From JAFNAG01 sp963739235 (GTDB lineage Bacteria > Acidobacteriota > UBA6911), in the NCBI GenBank assembly GCA_963739235.1, contig CAVTZY010000028.1, positions 1 to 64,000 of the forward strand: a stretch of DNA of 64,000 bases. The letters run 5' to 3'. Each line of letters starts with the position of its first letter. Positions within the stretch are counted from its first letter, which is position 1. Position numbers and translations under genes: made by a program. Of the stretch, positions 18,302-27,961 are shown piece after piece. The notes beneath the pieces were generated by a model. That model searched no databases. It saw only the letters and a program-made list of their open reading frames with translations, and was not told the DNA's origin.

Positions 18302-19606
18302 CTACGTCAGGGGAAAACGGAGTGTAACCTCGGTTCCTTTGCCTGCCTCACTTTGGAGGTCCATCTCCCCTTCGTGCCGCTGAACGATACCGTGGCAGAC
18401 GGACAATCCCAAACCAGTGCCGTCCCGTTTCGTGGTGAAGAATGGATCGAAGACCTTGTCCAGGTGGTCTGGGGGAATGCCCGGGCCGGTGTCGCGGATC
18501 CGGATCTGGACCCAGCGGCCGGCGACGGGAGTCAATCCCGCGCGCCATTCCTCGACGGTCGTTTCGACGCGGCCGCCTCCGGGCATCGCCTGCAGCGCGT
18601 TCAGCAACAGGTTGAGGAAGACCTGTTTGAGTTGTCCTACGTCGGCCATGATCTGAAAATGCTGGTCCGTGTCCGGGGCCATTACCTCGATGCCCTGACG
18701 TTGCGCCTGGGCACTGACAAGAATGAGCGACTGCTGAAGCACATCCCGGACGTCAACCGGCTCGAGCACCATTTCCTCCAGGCGGGTCAGGCTGAGCAGG
18801 CCATTCACCGTGCGGTCGATCCGATCGACTTCGTTAAGCAGCTCCTGAAGCAGCACTCGCTTTGGATTGGACTCCGGGTAATCCTGCACCGCGTATTGAA
18901 TCGTGGACCGGATCGCGGTAAGCGGATTGCGGATTTCGTGGGCCACGCCTGCAGCGAGCTGGCCGGCGGCGGCAAGACGCTCAGCCCGGTACATGCGCCG
19001 CAAGCGCTCGCGCTGCTCGTGGTACAGGCCAGCGTTTTCAAACGCCAGGCTTGCCTGTCCGGCCAGCAACTGGAGCAGCTCCAGATCGTGAGCGGTTGAA
19101 TTCCAGTCGGATTGCTCCCACCCGAGCATGATAATCCCGGTCAGGCGATTCAAAGATACTAACGGAACACAGATCCGGATCCGCAGCTGCGTAAGCATTG
19201 CCTGTTCCGATTCGCTGAGGTACTCATACACGCCAGGCGTATGGGGCACGACGAGGCAAGTCTCGTTCACGAGCAGCCACTTCGCCAGCCGGCCGTGCCT
19301 GCGCAGCGGTGCGCTTCCAAGCGTTCCAGTTTCGCATCCCAAGGTGAAACTGGGCGTAAACGCCCCCCGTTGCGGATCGAGCTGCAAAATGAGAATCCGG
19401 TCGCAGGCAAACAGTTCCGTCAGCCGCGCTGCGATGCTGGCCTGAAGCGCTTCAGGGTCCACGATCAGGAGCAGGGAGCGGTTGAAGTCTTGTACCGCCT
19501 GACGGCTGGCCCCGCGCCGCCTGCGGACTCCCGCGGCGAAAAGATGCATCTTCCTGACCATTCCAGTTCCCAATTGCTGACCCGACCGGCGCGCCCGCCC
19601 TCTCAT
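18302..19606 (-). CDS. GAF-domain sensor histidine kinase
   Basis: The kinase has no evident membrane segment. A GAF-like domain occupies roughly the first 170 residues (FACDRILILQLDPQ ... RIRICVPLVSLNRLTGIIML). It is followed by the H-box VAHEIRNPLTAIRS, N-box NLLLNALQAM, G1 DTGPGIPPDHL, F-box FDPFFTTKRDG and G2 GTGLGLSVCHG. It is the NtrB-like class that phosphorylates sigma-54 activators, and it is encoded directly upstream of one. The open frame extends to 19756; the ATG at 19606 with GGAG five bases upstream is preferred, but 19561 is also possible. Confidence 0.9.
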   Translation of the reverse strand: MRGRARRSGQQLGTGMVRKMHLFAAGVRRRRGASRQAVQDFNRSLLLIVDPEALQASIAARLTELFACDRILILQLDPQRGAFTPSFTLGCETGTLGSAPLRRHGRLAKWLLVNETCLVVPHTPGVYEYLSESEQAMLTQLRIRICVPLVSLNRLTGIIMLGWEQSDWNSTAHDLELLQLLAGQASLAFENAGLYHEQRERLRRMYRAERLAAAGQLAAGVAHEIRNPLTAIRSTIQYAVQDYPESNPKRVLLQELLNEVDRIDRTVNGLLSLTRLEEMVLEPVDVRDVLQQSLILVSAQAQRQGIEVMAPDTDQHFQIMADVGQLKQVFLNLLLNALQAMPGGGRVETTVEEWRAGLTPVAGRWVQIRIRDTGPGIPPDHLDKVFDPFFTTKRDGTGLGLSVCHGIVQRHEGEMDLQSEAGKGTEVTLRFPLT

Positions 19607-19844
19607 GAGCTCCCATTTATCGCGTCGTCGCCCCTGCAGCGGCACGAAGCGGCATTCCCGCTCATGAGGTAAGACCACAACCAGGGGAAACCGGGGATTT
19701 GCCCGTCGCAGGGAGGAGGATAGCACGGGTTGGGGCGGGCAGCGCTCAGAATTCACCGGGTTCGGTCAAGAGACTCGGGCGTCCCGCAACTGCGCTTGAT
19801 TTGGTCGGTCGAAGTCGGGAATGAGCTACAGACTCAAACCGCGA

Positions 19845-20225
19845 TCATCGGCGCATACCGAGCATCATGCCGCCAAAGTATGGGACCAGCCAGACCAGCC
19901 ACACAATAAGACTGTATCGGTGGAAGCCTGTCCGCGCCGCATTGTCTCCCCGGTCGGCCACCCGGGTGGCCCAGATGGCGTGTGCAAGCATGAGCCACAG
20001 AGCGATCTGTCCGGTAAGCGTGTGGGGCGCCCATAAGTCAAAGGGTCCTTTGGCCAGACGGTGCATGGCGAGCGTGCCCGAAACGTCGAAGACGAAGCCT
20101 GTCCAGAAAGCGATCACGTGCCATCCCTTCAGGTAGCGCGCGATCCGCTCGGACCATACTCCCATCGAGTAGAAAACCAGCGCGAGTGTGATAAGGGTGG
20201 AGGACATTATCATCAGCGGTGCCAT
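19845..20225 (-). CDS. HsmA-like (TIGR03987) membrane protein
   Basis: A 126-residue protein with four predicted hydrophobic segments (ITLALVFYSMGVW, HVIAFWTGFVFDVSG, GQIALWLMLAHAIWA, LIVWLVWLVPYFGGMMLGM). The patterns GWHVIAFWTGFVFD, LMLAHAIWAT and FHRYSLIVWLVWLVPY are those of the HsmA/TIGR03987 family as I remember it. Its function is not established. Met7 (20207) is an alternative start, and no clear ribosome site supports either. It sits upstream of the kinase on the same strand, with about 240 bases between. Confidence 0.7.
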   Translation of the reverse strand: MAPLMIMSSTLITLALVFYSMGVWSERIARYLKGWHVIAFWTGFVFDVSGTLAMHRLAKGPFDLWAPHTLTGQIALWLMLAHAIWATRVADRGDNAARTGFHRYSLIVWLVWLVPYFGGMMLGMRR

Positions 20226-20459
20226 GATCGCATGATACTACGATGGCCCCGCCGACGGTCCATGCTTTCTTTTTGCACCATCCGGCATGAACCCAAAAAT
20301 ATGCTGGTATAAGAAGAGGCTTCGGTTATGCTGATTTTATGTGAATTCAGCATGGCCGCCGGGCAAGAGTCCGTGTCCCGAAGTACAATGCTTCACGGCA
20401 AGACGGGCATACTGCCGGCGGGGAATCTCCCGGACGCCACACGGAGGGGGAAGGTAGAG

Positions 20460-23400
20460 ATGCGACTTTGGCATTCGTTGGGTAGGCCGCGTTCCGCGAG
20501 GTCGATCGCCAGGCTGGCGATCCTGGTCGTATTTGCCGTCAGCTTCCTGGGCCTTGTGGGCTGGGTGCTCGACATCGCCCTGCTCAAGAGCATCAGCCCC
20601 CGGTGGATCACGATGAGGTCGATGACGGCGATTTGTCTGGCCCTGCAGGCAATCGAACTGGCTCTTTTGCAGGAGAGGCCGTCCAAAGTTCGCAGTCTAC
20701 TGATTCTCCAAACGCCCGGGATCCTCGTGGGGGGAATGGGGCTGCTGATCATCGCGCTCTACGTCGTCGCGATGGTTACAGGACGGGAACCGTCCCTGGT
20801 AAACGCACCATTTGTGGGCCTTTTTTTTGCGCCCTCGCACCGGCCGGCGTTGCTGACCGCCATCCTTTTGGTTGTCAGCAGTTGCTCCCTCATTTTGCTG
20901 GCGGCCGGCAGCCGCCGGGCGGCGGATATCGCTCATGCCGTAATATTACCCGCCGCCATCGCGAGTTACCTGGTGCCGGTCAGCTATCTTCTCGATGTAC
21001 AGGCGATGACCGGCTGGCTGGACATTCCAGTGGGGCTGAATACTGGCATTGCCTTCTGCGCCCTCTGTGTCGCAATTCTCTGCCTCCGTCCGGATACCTG
21101 GCTGATGCGCGTGCTCACTGGCGAACATGCCGGGGGCGTTATGGCCCGCAAGCTCCTGCCGGCCCTCCTCATCATTCCGCTTTTGATCGGCAGGTTGCGG
21201 CTGATGGGAGAACGTGCAGGCGCGTTCGCTTCAGAAGTCGGAGTGGCCCTGGTGGCTGTCACCTATACCGCATGTCTGCTCTGGCTTGTCTGGGTGAGCG
21301 CCAGATCCGTCAATCGAACAGACGAGAAGAGGAGTGACGCGGAGGATGCTCTGCAGGAGCGCGAAGAGATCCTCCGGCTTTTTGTCCGGCATGCTCCGGC
21401 AGCCGTCGCCATGTTCGACCGCGAGATGCGTTACCTCGCGCACAGCGACCGATGGCGGCAGGATTATGGTCTAGGGCAGGGGGAGATTATTGGGCGCATC
21501 ACTACGAAGTGTTTCCCGAAATCGAAGATCGTTGGAAAGCCGTTCACCAGCGGTGCCTGCAGGGGGCGTCCGAGAAGCGCGACGAGGATCAGCTTGTCCG
21601 GCCTGATGGGCGGGTTAAGTGGCTCCGATGGGAGATCCACCCCTGGCGGACCAGCGATCAGCAGATCGGAGGCATCATAATTTTTTCGGAAGTGGTCACC
21701 GCACGCAAATTTGCGGAGAGGAATCTGGAACAACAGCGCTCATTGCTGCAAGCAATCTTTGAAAGTGCCCAGGGGCCGATTTTTTCGGTCGGCCGCGACT
21801 ATCGCTATACCAGCTTTAACATGCAACACGCCGAAGTTATGAAAGCGCTCTTCGGCGCAAAGATTGAGATCGGACACAGCCTCCTCGATTACCACACGAA
21901 CGCCCGGGATCGCGATGCCGCGCAGAGGAACCTGGACCGGGCACTGCGAGGTGAACAGGTCACGGTCGAGACGATTGCAGGTCAGGAGAAACGGCACGAC
22001 GCTACTTCGAGATATCCCACAATCCGGTCCGTGATGCGAACGGCAGCGTCACGGGAGTTGCGGTCTTCGCACTGGATCTGACCGAACGAAAACAGGCCGA
22101 GAATGCGCTGCTTCAGGTCAAGGAAGAGTGGGAACGGACGTTTGAGAGCGTGCCCGACCTGATAGCGATCCTGGACAGTCAATTCCGGATCGTGCGCATG
22201 AACAAAGCCATGGAAAGGCGGCTGACCAGTTTTCCGACGGGGTGCGCCGGTCTTCAATGCTACGAGCACATGCACGGCACGAGTACCCCGCCCGCTTTCT
22301 GCCCCCATGTCCTGACTCTGGCCGACGGTCGGGAGCACATAGCGGAAGTCCATGAAGACCGCCTCGGCGGCGACTTCCTCGTCAGCACGACCCCCATCTC
22401 GGATGCGCAGGGGCACATGATCGGCGCAGTTCATGTGGCCCGCGATATCACGGAACGCAAGCGAGCGGAGGAGGCCCTCCGCAAGGCGCGGGATGAATTG
22501 GACCTGCGTGTCCAGGAGCGGACGGCTGAACTGTCACAAGTGGTCACGACCCTGCACGATGAGGTATCTGAGCGCATCCTCACCGAACAGGCCCTGCGCG
22601 AACGATCGGACCAGTTACAGTTGCTGGCCGCGCAGTTGACTTTGGCCGAGCAGCGAGAACGGCAAAGGCTGGCGCAGGTTCTGCACGATGGCCTCCAGCA
22701 AATCCTGGTCGCCGCAAAATTCCGGCTAGCGCTGGTGGACCGCAGCCAGGATGCGCGCCAGACGGCAGTGGAAGTGGCGGATCTTATCGACAACGCCATC
22801 GAGACTTCCCGTTCGCTCACGGCCGAACTCAGCCCGCCCATCCTGCACCAGGGCGGCCTGGTCCCGGCGCTGGAATGGCTGGTCCGCTGGATGCACGAAA
22901 AACATGGGATGCGTGTCAGCCTCCTGGTAAGCACGCGGATTCAGCCCGCACCGGAGGAAGTGACTGTCCTGCTGTTTCAGGCCACTCGCGAACTGCTGTT
23001 CAACGTAGTCAAACACGCCGGAGTAAAGGAGGCTTCTGTAGTAGTCATCCAACGGGAAGGCCGAATCGAGATCGCCGTCAGTGACGAGGGTGCGGGTTTT
23101 GATCCAAGTCAACTCCGTGCTCAGGGAGGCAGCGCCGGCGGCATCGGCCTGTTCAGTATCTGCGAGCGCTTGAGTCTGCTGGGTGGAAAGATGGAGATCG
23201 ACAGCGCCCCGGGACGGGGCAGCCGCTTCAGGCTGGTCGCTCCTGAATCGGCGCCCGAAGCAGAGGCGAGCCAGCCGCTGCCTGAGCGGCAGCCGCGGGT
23301 GTCTGTGGTCATGTCTCCGCAGCGCGAGCCGGAGACGCCCGGCGCGGGAAAGAGAATTCGTGTCCTGCTGGTGGATGACCACGTAGTCATGCGCCAGGGC

Positions 23401-23760
23401 TTGGCCGGATTGCTGCGAGTCACACCCGACCTTGAAATCGTTGGCGAGGCATCCGACGGCGAAGCCGCCGTAAACCTTGCCCGCCAGATCCGTCCCGATG
23501 TCGTCCTTATGGATATCAGCATGCCGGGAATGGACGGCATTCAGGCCACGCGCATCATTCACACGGAAATGCCCGAGGTTCGTGTCATCGGGCTGTCCAT
23601 GTTCGAGGAGGGCGAGCAAGCCACCGCCATGCGACAGGCCGGTGCGTACGGATTTCAAACCAAGAGCGGCCCGTCGGATGCCTTGATCGCTGCCATCCGA
23701 TCCTGCGTTCTCCCGGTGGAAAAGAAGGCCCTCGAACAGAGCGCGCCCTGGGGAGAATGA
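20460..23760 (+). pseudogene. Hybrid PAS histidine kinase with C-terminal receiver, two frameshifts
   Basis: The start is ATG at 20460 with GGAGGGGGAAGG upstream. Frame one gives an N-terminal membrane sensor of about eight hydrophobic segments, then a PAS domain (LFVRHAPAAVAMFDREMRYL). The frame slips near 21490-21510, and frame two continues HHYEVFPEIEDRWKAVHQRC into a second PAS region. It slips again near 21990-22000, and frame three resumes RYFEISHNPVRDANGSV, a third PAS domain, a HisKA_3 dimerisation helix with LHDGLQQILV, an HATPase domain (DEGAGFDPSQL ... GGIGLFSICERL) and a receiver domain (VLLVDDHVVMRQG, VLMDISMPGMDG). Both slips are single missing bases. No DNA-binding domain follows the receiver. 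The protein would be about 1,100 residues at the membrane. Confidence 0.82.
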
Positions 23761-24487
23761 CGGCAGGCCGCGAAGCTGCAAAAAATCGAGAAATCAGTGC
23801 TTGAAACGTAGGTGCCGGCGTCAATCTGGAAGGCGATAAAGCGCGAGAGTCGAGATGCAAATGTTCATCTCAGGGTTCCAGCGCCATTGTCAAGTGCTTA
23901 TTCCCGACATTAATCGACTTAATCAAGCGCAGGTGCCAGACGCCCGAGTTTCTTGACCCTAGTGTGCTGCAGAAGTGCGCGGATAAGGAGGTCATATGAC
24001 CTAATTAAACGTGAACGAGCTGTGCGATCGATGAGGGTCGGCCCCTCGGGATCGGCTTTCAGGAGCAGATCTCAAACCACCTCCAAGCTGCTGCGGTCAA
24101 GAGCCATGGTAGTGAGCGTTGGAGGAAAAGCGCGAGGAAAACTCGTGCAGGTGTGCATCCGAGAGACGAACGAGAGTGAACCTATCGAGGACGCGTCGTT
24201 AAAAATTCAAGTGTCGTCAAAACCAGGTGCGTAAGGTACGCCTGGGATAAACCTGCTGGGGGCCTGATGACTGAGCAGGTGGCGACCGGCGTAGAGAAGG
24301 CGTGAAGCGGATGCAGGCGGTGGCACGGAACTGCAGGAACCAGTCGCTCCGATGGAAAGGGAGAAGCCCAAGCGGCCAAAACCGCGAGGCGAGAGTACCG
24401 ATACGGAGCACTGGGGCGGACCGACTCGTAGGAGCGAAGAAGGCCCTGTAATGGGGCTGGAGCAAAGGGGTCGGGTCAGGCGGTCAC

Positions 24488-25774
24488 ATGAGCGAAACAA
24501 CTGGAAACAGGATGATCTCGATGCATGCGACAGACAAACCGTTCAACATCGATAAGCGGATGGTGTACGAAGCCTATAAGGCGGTTAAATCAAATCGAGG
24601 AGCGGCCGGTGTGGATGAGCAGACGATCGAGCAATTTGAGGCCGACTTGTCGAGGAATCTCTACAAGATCTGGAATCGGATGAGCTCGGGGAGCTATTTT
24701 CCGCCGCCGGTGCGAGCCGTCTCCATTCCCAAGAAGAGTGGAGGCGAAAGGATTTTGGGAGTGCCCACCGTGGCAGATCGTGTGGCGCAGACGGTAGTCA
24801 AGCAGGTGATTGAGCCAATTCTGGACCCTGTTTTTCTAGCAGACTCCTATGGCTACAGGCCAAACAAATCGGCGCTGGATGCAATAGGGGTGACGCGACA
24901 GCGGTGCTGGAAGTATGACTGGGTGTTAGAGTTTGACATCAAAGGCCTGTTCGACAACATCGACCACAAGCTCTTGTTACGAGCTGTTCGGAAACATATA
25001 ACGTGTAAGTGGGCGCTGTTGTACATCGAAAGATGGCTCAAGGCGCCTATGGTGCAGGAAGACGGGACCACAGTTGAGCGAAGCCGCGGTACGCCTCAGG
25101 GCGGAGTGATCAGCCCAATTTTGGCCAATCTTTTTATGCACTACACGTTTGATTTCTGGATGGCGAGGACACACCCTGAACTCCCGTGGTGTCGATATGC
25201 TGACGACGGGCTGGTGCACTGCCGGACCCGGCACGAAGCAGAAGCCCTCAAGGCCCAGCTTCAAGCACGGCTGGTGGAGTGCCACCTGGAGATGCATCCG
25301 ACGAAAACCAAGATCGTTTACTGCAGAGACGGGAAGCGTAAAGGCAAGTACGCAAATGTCAAATTTGACTTCCTTGGGTACTGCTTTCGACCCCGTCTGG
25401 TCCGACGTATCCGAGATATGGCGCTGTTCTGCGGATTTAATCCAGCAGTCAGTCCCTCGGCGATGAAGGCCATGCGGGAAGCGATTCGGGACCTGAACAT
25501 TAGGCATCAAACACAGCTGTCCTTGCAGGACATTGCTCGGCAGCTCAATCCTCTCCTTCGGGGTTGGATCGAGTATTACGGGCGTTATGCTCCCTCGGCG
25601 CTGTATCCCCTACTGCGGCACGTCAATCTGACGTTAGTGGCATGGGTGATGCGTAAGTTCAAGCGCTTTAAAGGCCACAAGACCCGAGCCAGCCAGTTTC
25701 TCCAACGGCTGGCCGCGGAGCGCGTGGATCTCTTCGTTCACTGGCAAATCGGGATGACCGGTACGTTTGCCTGA
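24488..25774 (+). CDS. ltrA: Group II intron-encoded reverse transcriptase/maturase
   Basis: A 428-residue LtrA-type protein. The RT domains include SNRGAAGVDEQTIEQFE, PVRAVSIPKKSGGERILGVP, the palm DIKGLFDNIDH, GTPQGGVISPILANLF and the catalytic YADDGLVHC (the two Asp bind metal). The maturase domain X covers the last 100 residues (LRGWIEYYGRYAPSALY, MRKFKRFKGHKTRA). No HNH endonuclease domain follows; the protein ends at TGTFA. Full length and no stop codons suggest an active or recently active intron. Confidence 0.95.
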   Translation: MSETTGNRMISMHATDKPFNIDKRMVYEAYKAVKSNRGAAGVDEQTIEQFEADLSRNLYKIWNRMSSGSYFPPPVRAVSIPKKSGGERILGVPTVADRVAQTVVKQVIEPILDPVFLADSYGYRPNKSALDAIGVTRQRCWKYDWVLEFDIKGLFDNIDHKLLLRAVRKHITCKWALLYIERWLKAPMVQEDGTTVERSRGTPQGGVISPILANLFMHYTFDFWMARTHPELPWCRYADDGLVHCRTRHEAEALKAQLQARLVECHLEMHPTKTKIVYCRDGKRKGKYANVKFDFLGYCFRPRLVRRIRDMALFCGFNPAVSPSAMKAMREAIRDLNIRHQTQLSLQDIARQLNPLLRGWIEYYGRYAPSALYPLLRHVNLTLVAWVMRKFKRFKGHKTRASQFLQRLAAERVDLFVHWQIGMTGTFA

Positions 25775-25777
25775 TGG

Positions 25778-25811
25778 GAGCCGAGTGAGGTGAGAGTCTC
25801 ACGCTCGGTTC
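25778..25811 (+). ncRNA. Group II intron domain V
   Basis: A 34-base hairpin four bases after the RT stop codon. The lower helix is GAGCCGAG with CTCGGTTC and carries the catalytic AGC triad. The two-base CG bulge sits on the 3' side, below a TGAG/CTCA upper helix. This is the catalytic core of the ribozyme and the most conserved part of any group II intron. Domain VI follows directly. Confidence 0.8.
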
Positions 25812-25850
25812 TACGAGAGGCTGGCGGTGCAATTCCGCCGGCCTACTCAC

Positions 25851-26216
25851 CCGGGAGCCCGTCTGCCGCATTGCCTTCGCCGCGATCTGATCTTCTTCAA
25901 CGGGTTGGGCGGATTCGCGTACGGGAAATCGGCAAATGACAGGGAAGTTGAAGATCCAGCCCAGTCCACGAGGAAAAGATCATCTTACACTGCTGCGGTG
26001 CTGAAAAGTGCAGGACACATGTCCGGAAGGATGCAAGTTCGGGCGCCCGCCGCAGCATCCGGGATTTTTGGCTACCTGTCAAGCGTTGAACAAGGCGGTA
26101 CCGGCGTCCGCTTCAAGATATGTCGCTACAGCTGTTTGCGGCTCGGCTAAATACTTTTACCTTGCGGGATTTCCGATTCAGTCAGCGTCACTCAGAGAGT
26201 GAGATTCGAAAATGAT
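25851..26216. other. 3' exon of the intron: GH94 fragment, then unassigned DNA
   Basis: The first 70 bases carry a fragment of a cyclic-glucan-synthase/GH94 gene (RRDLIFFNGLGGF at about 25878-25916), nearly identical to 28103-28153. One extra T puts the fragment out of frame with its upstream part. After 25920 the similarity ends. The remaining 300 bases show no gene, hairpin or repeat that I recognise; they lead to the 3' end of the minus-strand operon. Confidence 0.6.
25865..25916 (+). repeat. Partial GH94 duplicate, copy A
   Basis: Fifty-two bases match 28103-28153 with two substitutions and one inserted T. Both copies are on the plus strand and encode RRDLIFFNGLGGF. The copy lies 14 bases downstream of the intron's 3' end. 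See copy B inside the broken GH94 gene. Confidence 0.85.
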
Positions 26217-26516
26217 TCAGCGCTCAGGCTCGTCGATGACACCTTTTCCGGCAAGCAGGTTTGCATATTCCGATCCGGTCATTGGACAGAGGCACAAATC
26301 CGCAACTTGGCGGTTCGTGTCCAGTTTCAGCTGCTTTTTCATTCTGGCGATCAGCTCTGCACCATAGGTCTTGAAACTGCTGCCCTGTGAAGTGTATGTA
26401 AAGGCCCCAGTCCGCTTGCCGTTGTGTTCGTGGTAAAAGTATCGATGGTGGGTGTCTTCCCTCACAAAGCCTTTCCTGGGTAGGTTGGATTCGATTTCAT
26501 CGCGCGGAATCTGCAT
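26217..26516 (-). CDS. HicA-like small protein, third gene of a compact operon
   Basis: The 99-residue product begins MQIPRDEIESNLPRKGFV and continues HHRYFYHEHNGKRTGAFTYT, then GSSFKTYGAELIARMKKQL. This resembles the HicA double-stranded-RNA-binding-like fold, with the GF..HHRYF strand and a KTYG-type basic stretch. A C-terminal extension (VADLCLCPMTGSEYANLL) is longer than in classical HicA (about 60-80 residues). It starts three bases after the stop of the gene upstream. Known HicA proteins are mRNA interferases; whether this one cuts RNA is not shown. The catalytic His of HicA may be in the DTHHR segment. Confidence 0.6.
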   Translation of the reverse strand: MQIPRDEIESNLPRKGFVREDTHHRYFYHEHNGKRTGAFTYTSQGSSFKTYGAELIARMKKQLKLDTNRQVADLCLCPMTGSEYANLLAGKGVIDEPER

Positions 26517-26519
26517 ATA

Positions 26520-26927
26520 CTACTCTTCAACAAACAGCTCGGAGAATAGTGCCTTCAGCCGGATGGCTTCGCCCACGATCTGGCTTTGAGCGAGATTCTT
26601 GTAGTAGCGATAGAAATGCGCAATGTGGACGCACAAATCCAAGACCGCATCGTTTGCCGAAGATCCCGCACCGTATAGTTCCAACGTATCGTTTTCGGCA
26701 AAGTAACGAGACCCCTCCGATTTCACACGGATCAAAATTGGTTTTACTGCGCGGATTCTCAAGCCCTCTCCGCGAATTATCCAAACCGGGATGGAAGACT
26801 TCAGACGTTCGCTGGGATATTCTTCACTCTCAGCTCCGGTTTCGACTCGAGCCGGTCCGAGCGAGCTATAGTGAGGCGGGACCCTGGGCTTCAAATCCTC
26901 AATCGGAAGCAAACTAGTGGAGCTCAT
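26520..26927 (-). CDS. HicB-like partner protein, second gene of a compact operon
   Basis: A 135-residue protein starting at the ATG at 26927, which overlaps the stop of the upstream gene by ATGA. I do not recognise it as a named family. The C-terminal half has YFAENDTLELYGAGSSANDA followed by VLDLCVHIAHFYRYY. This is the pattern of a HicB-type partial RNase H fold: strand, glycine turn, then the helix after an (A/N)DA motif. The N-terminal 50 residues are polar and proline-rich. Position between a TIGR04255-like gene and a HicA-like gene supports a role as antitoxin or adaptor; this is inference. Confidence 0.55.
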   Translation of the reverse strand: MSSTSLLPIEDLKPRVPPHYSSLGPARVETGAESEEYPSERLKSSIPVWIIRGEGLRIRAVKPILIRVKSEGSRYFAENDTLELYGAGSSANDAVLDLCVHIAHFYRYYKNLAQSQIVGEAIRLKALFSELFVEE

Positions 26928-27628
26928 TCGATCACATCCCCCCGCATGCAACTTCGATATTCTTCGGAAATCAGATCCTCAAAGAACTTTTTGGTGTGTG
27001 TGTGACTCTCGTCCAGATATTCCTCCAGGAAATCGAAGCTTAGATTCTGTTCTTTCGAATAATCAAAATCTACGGCGAATGCTTGCTTCCCCTCCGGGGA
27101 AGCAACGCACTCGAGCCGGAAAGTGAGATTGCCGCCTCGTGTTGGCAGCACATAACCTAAGCTCAACTTGGAGGGCTCTCCGAGTTCGGAAGAGCCGGAA
27201 TTCAGTCCGAACCTGAAATAGCGCTTCATCGGCAAAGCTTCGGATTCCAGCGTGTAAGGTATGAGGTTTATATACCGCAACCCGGTGCGGTTCAGCTTGC
27301 CAAGTTTGAAGCGCTGGCCGAAAATCCGCATATATTGAAGAGCTGATGCCTTAAAAGGCCGATATCCTTCGTACTTTTTTTCAGAAAATGCAAACTTGTT
27401 CAACGCCACCATGAGCGTCTTCCGCTCAGAGGGGTCTCGGAAGTGATACGGCTGAAGTGCCGGCGGCTCGACGGGAGAAATTCTTGGGACGAACACCTGA
27501 GGGAAATCCTGCCGGATCTCCTCAAAAAGTGCGTCTCGATGGCACTCCACCGCCGGTTCTCCAGGAAAACGAATCTCGAAGACTGCTTCAATCAAAGGGG
27601 CGTTGGGGTAAATCTCAGAGTTAGTCAG
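26924..27628 (-). CDS. TIGR04255 family protein, first gene of a compact operon
   Basis: The product contains IYPNAPLIEAVFEIRFP at its N-terminus and TGLRYINLI in the middle, both characteristic of the sporadically distributed TIGR04255 family as I remember it. A TTG at 27595 would cut off the NAPL part. AGGAGG at 27635-27640 points instead to an in-frame CTG at 27628, giving about 234 residues. A rare CTG start or a mutated ATG is therefore likely. The family has no proven biochemical function; members are patchily distributed and often near mobile or defence genes. The stop overlaps the next gene by ATGA. Confidence 0.75.
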   Translation of the reverse strand: MTNSEIYPNAPLIEAVFEIRFPGEPAVECHRDALFEEIRQDFPQVFVPRISPVEPPALQPYHFRDPSERKTLMVALNKFAFSEKKYEGYRPFKASALQYMRIFGQRFKLGKLNRTGLRYINLIPYTLESEALPMKRYFRFGLNSGSSELGEPSKLSLGYVLPTRGGNLTFRLECVASPEGKQAFAVDFDYSKEQNLSFDFLEEYLDESHTHTKKFFEDLISEEYRSCMRGDVIE

Positions 27629-27634
27629 AACGCG

Positions 27635-27640
27635 CCTCCT
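27635..27640 (-). promoter_or_regulatory. Ribosome site AGGAGG deciding the TIGR04255 start
   Basis: A perfect AGGAGG on the minus strand lies six bases before the in-frame CTG at 27628. No ATG, GTG or TTG lies within reach of it in the right frame. The next start codon, TTG at 27595, is 39 bases away and would delete conserved residues. Confidence 0.6.
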
Positions 27641-27961
27641 GTGCCAGGCGAAGCACTAGTCCCACCCTACATATCGGCTCAATACCCAATCGCGTCGGTC
27701 CTCCGTGCGTTCAGGCTGTGAGAATTTTACGAGGAATGCTGAGGATCGGCAATCCTCGGTGCAAACAGATCAGAACCTCGCCTAAGGGCAGAGGCCACAG
27801 ATCAATACCAAGATTCAGTGACCAGTCGGCAAGCTCTTGTGCTAGTTTGCGTTTGGGCGACCATCGAAGGACTCAGATCGGCCTCCCACGTCGCGATGGT
27901 AATTACTCAAACCAGTAGATATTACACCCTATCAGTCCAGGAGATCGCAGAATTTGCGTCG
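27641..27961. other. Intergenic region upstream of the TIGR04255 operon
   Basis: About 320 bases between the minus-strand operon and the broken GH94 gene. It must hold the promoter of the operon, reading leftwards. I see no gene, no clear -35/-10 pair and no extended hairpin apart from GAGGATCGGCAATCCTC at about 27739-27755, a 7-base inverted repeat. Confidence 0.4.

Larger units (their letters stand above)
23975..25850 (+). mobile_element. Group II intron, complete, with reverse transcriptase
   Basis: The 5' boundary is placed at GTGCG (23975-23979), matching the group II consensus GUGYG. About 500 bases of structured RNA precede the reverse transcriptase. After the ORF comes a 34-base domain V at 25778-25811, with lower helix GAGCCGAG/CTCGGTTC, a CG bulge and an upper hairpin. 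Domain VI follows (GGCTGGCGG pairing with CCGCCGGCC), with the 3' end at ...CTACTCAC (25850). The total of 1,876 bases is normal for a bacterial intron. The 3' exon begins with a fragment of a GH94-type gene. The boundaries are by consensus and not proven. Confidence 0.82.
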
